A stretch of 64,000 nucleotides of DNA from contig JAHLLG010000002.1 in the NCBI GenBank assembly GCA_020444275.1, positions 607,991 to 671,990 on the forward strand, in the 5' to 3' direction. This document shows positions 62,068-64,000 of this stretch, one piece after another. The notes beneath the pieces were generated by a model. It saw only the letters and a list, made by a program, of their open reading frames with translations, was not told where the DNA came from and searched no databases. This DNA comes from Bacteroidota bacterium. Lineage in GTDB: Bacteria; Bacteroidota; Bacteroidia; Bacteroidales; UBA12077. The position numbers and the translations under genes are program-made. How positions within the stretch are numbered: position 1 is the first letter of the stretch; every line of letters begins with the position of its first letter.

Positions 62068-63436
62068 ATTTAACAGGTCTCTTTAAAAACTTTCCTTTGC
62101 TTTCATAAACCAATTTATTATTCTCCACTTTTATTTCTCCATTAGCAATAACAATTTCAGGTTCACCAATAGTTTTAAATCCTTCATAAATTTCCAAATC
62201 GCAATTTTGGTGATGATTATCAACGAAAATTTCATTTTCAGTTTTAGGATTCCAAATTAACAAATCGGCATCGGAACCAACTGCAATTTCTCCTTTTTGT
62301 GGATATAAACCAAAGGTTTTAGCAGCTTGAGTGGAGGTGATATCCACAAATTGGTTATAACTAATCCGGTTTTGCAGTACACCATAGGTAAAAAGTAATT
62401 TCATTCGATGCTCCACACCACCAGCACCGTTGGGAATGTTCCTGAAATCATTTTTTCCTTTAAGTTTTTGTTCCAAATTAAACGGACAATGATCTGTTCC
62501 AATAGTTTTAACAATGCCTTTGCTTATGGCATTCCAAAGGGTTAGCTGGTCTTCTAATTTTCTCAAAGGAGGGCTCATTACATATTTACAAGTTTCTTCA
62601 AATCTTCCATTATATTTTGAATCATCTAAAAGTAAATATTGAGGGCAGGTTTCAGAATAAATTGGATAACCTTCTTTTTGTGCTTTCTCAATAATTTCAA
62701 TGGACTCACTAGTTGAAGTATGAACAATGTAAATAGGACATTTTGTTATTTTAGCCATTTCTATGGCCATTTGAACAGATTCTGATTCGGTATATGCCGG
62801 ACGAGAGACTGGATGAAATTCCGGGCTTAATTTGCCCTTTACTGCCAATTCATTTCTTAGTTTTTCTATTTCATCACCATTTTCACAATGCAATGTAACC
62901 ATTCCACGATTTTTGCCAACAACGTGCATTACTCTGAATATATCATCATCATTTAATCCGATACTGTCTTTATAGGCCATGTAAACCTTAAAGGATGTAA
63001 TTCCGGAATCGATACAATCTTTTATCTCCTGTTCGGTTGATTTGGTCCATTCTATTGGACTTACATGAAAAGAATAATCACAAAGAGATTGATTAGCTTC
63101 TGCTTTACGGTCAATTAATGCATCAATTAACGATTGTCCTTTTTGAGGAGTAACAAAATCCAGTAAGCTGGTAGTTCCTCCCAGCAGTGCAGCTTTACTT
63201 CCCGTATCAAAATCATCTGCAGAAAATCCGGCAGGCGTAGGGAGGTGCATATGAACGTGAGGATCAATACCCCCGGGAAAAATGAAGCGCCCTTTAGCAT
63301 CAATTGTGCGATCTACAGGTTCAAGAATATTTAGTGAAGTTCTAATTTGTACTATTTTTCCTTCCGAAATATAAATGTCGGCATTAAAAGCATTTCTGGA
63401 TGTAACAATTGTTCCGTTTTTGATTAAGATGTTCAT
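62066..63436 (-). CDS. Dihydropyrimidinase/hydantoinase-like amidohydrolase
   Basis: A 456-residue amidohydrolase from ATG 63436; a longer frame to 63478 is less likely. Metal ligands His60 and His62 are in GGIDPHVHMHLP, and carboxylated Lys150 in SFKVYMAYKD, at the position usual for D-hydantoinase and dihydropyrimidinase. It opens cyclic ureides or imides. Converging with ygeW, it matches hyuA/hydA of the anaerobic purine pathway. A GTCGAA repeat follows at the 5' end. Confidence 0.9.
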   Translation of the reverse strand: MNILIKNGTIVTSRNAFNADIYISEGKIVQIRTSLNILEPVDRTIDAKGRFIFPGGIDPHVHMHLPTPAGFSADDFDTGSKAALLGGTTSLLDFVTPQKGQSLIDALIDRKAEANQSLCDYSFHVSPIEWTKSTEQEIKDCIDSGITSFKVYMAYKDSIGLNDDDIFRVMHVVGKNRGMVTLHCENGDEIEKLRNELAVKGKLSPEFHPVSRPAYTESESVQMAIEMAKITKCPIYIVHTSTSESIEIIEKAQKEGYPIYSETCPQYLLLDDSKYNGRFEETCKYVMSPPLRKLEDQLTLWNAISKGIVKTIGTDHCPFNLEQKLKGKNDFRNIPNGAGGVEHRMKLLFTYGVLQNRISYNQFVDITSTQAAKTFGLYPQKGEIAVGSDADLLIWNPKTENEIFVDNHHQNCDLEIYEGFKTIGEPEIVIANGEIKVENNKLVYESKGKFLKRPVK

Positions 63437-63473
63437 ATCTGTAAATGTAGTGAATCTTTTGAGAAATTTCATT

Positions 63474-63550
63474 GTCATATTGAGCTGGTCGAAATATGAC
63501 TTCTGTGTTATTCATCTTCTCTCGATGTTATTGGGAATTCTCAGAATGAC
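63474..63550. repeat. GTCGAA-type intergenic repeat
   Basis: GTCATATTGAGCTGGTCGAA and onward (63474-63500, with self-complementary ends) and, after 20 nt, a second variant ending GAATTCTCAGAATGAC (to 63550). It lies upstream of the dihydropyrimidinase-like gene. Confidence 0.7.
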
Positions 63551-63558
63551 AAAAGTTT

Positions 63559-63999
63559 TTATTTTGTTTTATCCAAAACTTTAAAAAACATTCCTTCTGA
63601 GTCTTCGGTAAATCCAAGTTTTTTTAAATACTGGCAGTACTTCTCGCTTTTAGCAGAAGCTTTTACAATATCAAATCCATCTTGAATAAAATGTTTTCGG
63701 AGTCGCATATAAATAAATCGACCATTCTTAAAATCGCGATATTCAGGAATAACATAATCCAGTCCAACACGTAAAACATTGTCTTCCTCCCTATGAGCTA
63801 AAAAAAGACCTGTAACTGCCATATTTCGTAATACAAAGAAGCTGATTGTATTCATTTCAGGATTGTATTTAAAACCCGGAAAAAATCTTTGAATTTCTTT
63901 ATTGTGAAACTCTAAAAAACGCATTAAATATTTATTATCTGCACGTACTGCTAAAGTCTCAAATGTTTCTTTTTTGGAGTATATCTTCATTAAATAGTA
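63559..63999 (-). CDS. C-terminal part of a YgjV-like membrane protein (5' end outside window)
   Basis: At least 147 codons, open to the right edge. ATG 63990 opens a 143-residue ORF, but the frame continues upstream as YYL, recalling the end of a YgjV-type membrane domain (YYLMKIYSKKETFETL). The visible part is soluble and GNAT-like (GLDYVIPEYRDFKNGRFIY; a KHFIQDGFDIVKASAKS-type fold with YCQYLKKLGF). YgjV proteins are inner-membrane proteins of unknown function. The N-terminal half would lie beyond the window. Confidence 0.55.
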   Translation of the reverse strand, partial: YYLMKIYSKKETFETLAVRADNKYLMRFLEFHNKEIQRFFPGFKYNPEMNTISFFVLRNMAVTGLFLAHREEDNVLRVGLDYVIPEYRDFKNGRFIYMRLRKHFIQDGFDIVKASAKSEKYCQYLKKLGFTEDSEGMFFKVLDKTK

Positions 64000-64000
64000 A

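Noticed and set aside
3147-63550. GTCGAA repeats as insertion-sequence ends or CRISPR repeats
   Set aside because: No transposase, target duplication, regular spacing or unique spacers; copies are dispersed in gene gaps.
1-64000. Large overlapping open frames on the opposite strand of real genes
   Set aside because: They lie antisense to or inside genes with clear family motifs and lack similarity, start context or codon bias of their own.

Overview
This AT-rich window (roughly two-thirds A+T by eye) looks like chromosomal DNA of a member of the Bacteroidota. The evidence is: C-terminal sorting domains of the type IX secretion system (T9SS) on two proteins; promoters of the TTTG / TAnnTTTG type; almost no Shine-Dalgarno sequences; Bacteroidota families such as DUF4293 and the GYDIA-type GHMP kinase; a PorE-like OmpA protein; and short intergenic inverted repeats containing GTCGAA or CCTGACAGG. 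I cannot place it below phylum with confidence. No rRNA, tRNA, CRISPR array, insertion sequence or phage was seen.

Layout. 1-5.5 kb: the end of a TolC-type outer membrane protein, then an adaptor, two ABC ATPases and two ABC permeases (a YbhGFSR-like efflux operon). 5.5-10 kb: a family-4-like uracil-DNA glycosylase, a YihY/BrkB membrane protein, trpB behind a Trp attenuator, and queE. 10-19.8 kb: a PorE-like OmpA protein, two SiaC-family proteins, a nucleotide cyclase fused to an HD hydrolase, a T9SS-secreted M14 carboxypeptidase with a serpin, and small exported or unknown proteins. 19.8-24.9 kb: an SLC13 transporter with cysQ, an exported isochorismatase-like hydrolase, and a GNAT-nitrilase fusion. 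25-32.5 kb: a complete minus-strand histidine operon (hisG-D-C-B-H-A-F-IE) behind two tandem His leader peptide/terminator modules. 32.8-43 kb: a UbiA prenyltransferase, three acyl-CoA genes (carboxylase beta subunit, methylglutaconyl-CoA hydratase-like, acyl-CoA dehydrogenase) and a mevalonate cluster (fni, mvaA, GYDIA kinase, mvaD, mevalonate kinase). 43-58 kb: TauE/SafE, pepD, a PagL-like outer membrane hydrolase, an NADP-type isocitrate dehydrogenase, a degenerate HD protein, an M13 peptidase, rocD, a nitroreductase, DUF4293, pyrIB, YigZ and a DMT transporter. 58-64 kb: XdhC, ygeY, ygeW and a dihydropyrimidinase-like hydrolase, a fragment of the anaerobic purine-degradation neighbourhood, then a partial YgjV-like protein at the edge.

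Regulation is the most striking layer. Both amino-acid loci carry classical-looking ribosome-mediated attenuators. The his operon has two complete modules in series, each with a poly-His leader peptide, an intrinsic terminator and a candidate antiterminator segment in the last leader codons. The trp locus has one complete module (three tandem Trp codons) followed by a second Trp-rich mini-ORF with no visible terminator. Two transporters (SLC13 at 19.9 kb, DMT at 58.2 kb) also have a terminator hairpin immediately before the start codon, suggesting attenuation there.

Metabolically, the acyl-CoA genes could make HMG-CoA, which the adjacent mevalonate cluster would turn into isoprenoid precursors used by the UbiA enzyme. 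That link is inferred from gene order and was not demonstrated.
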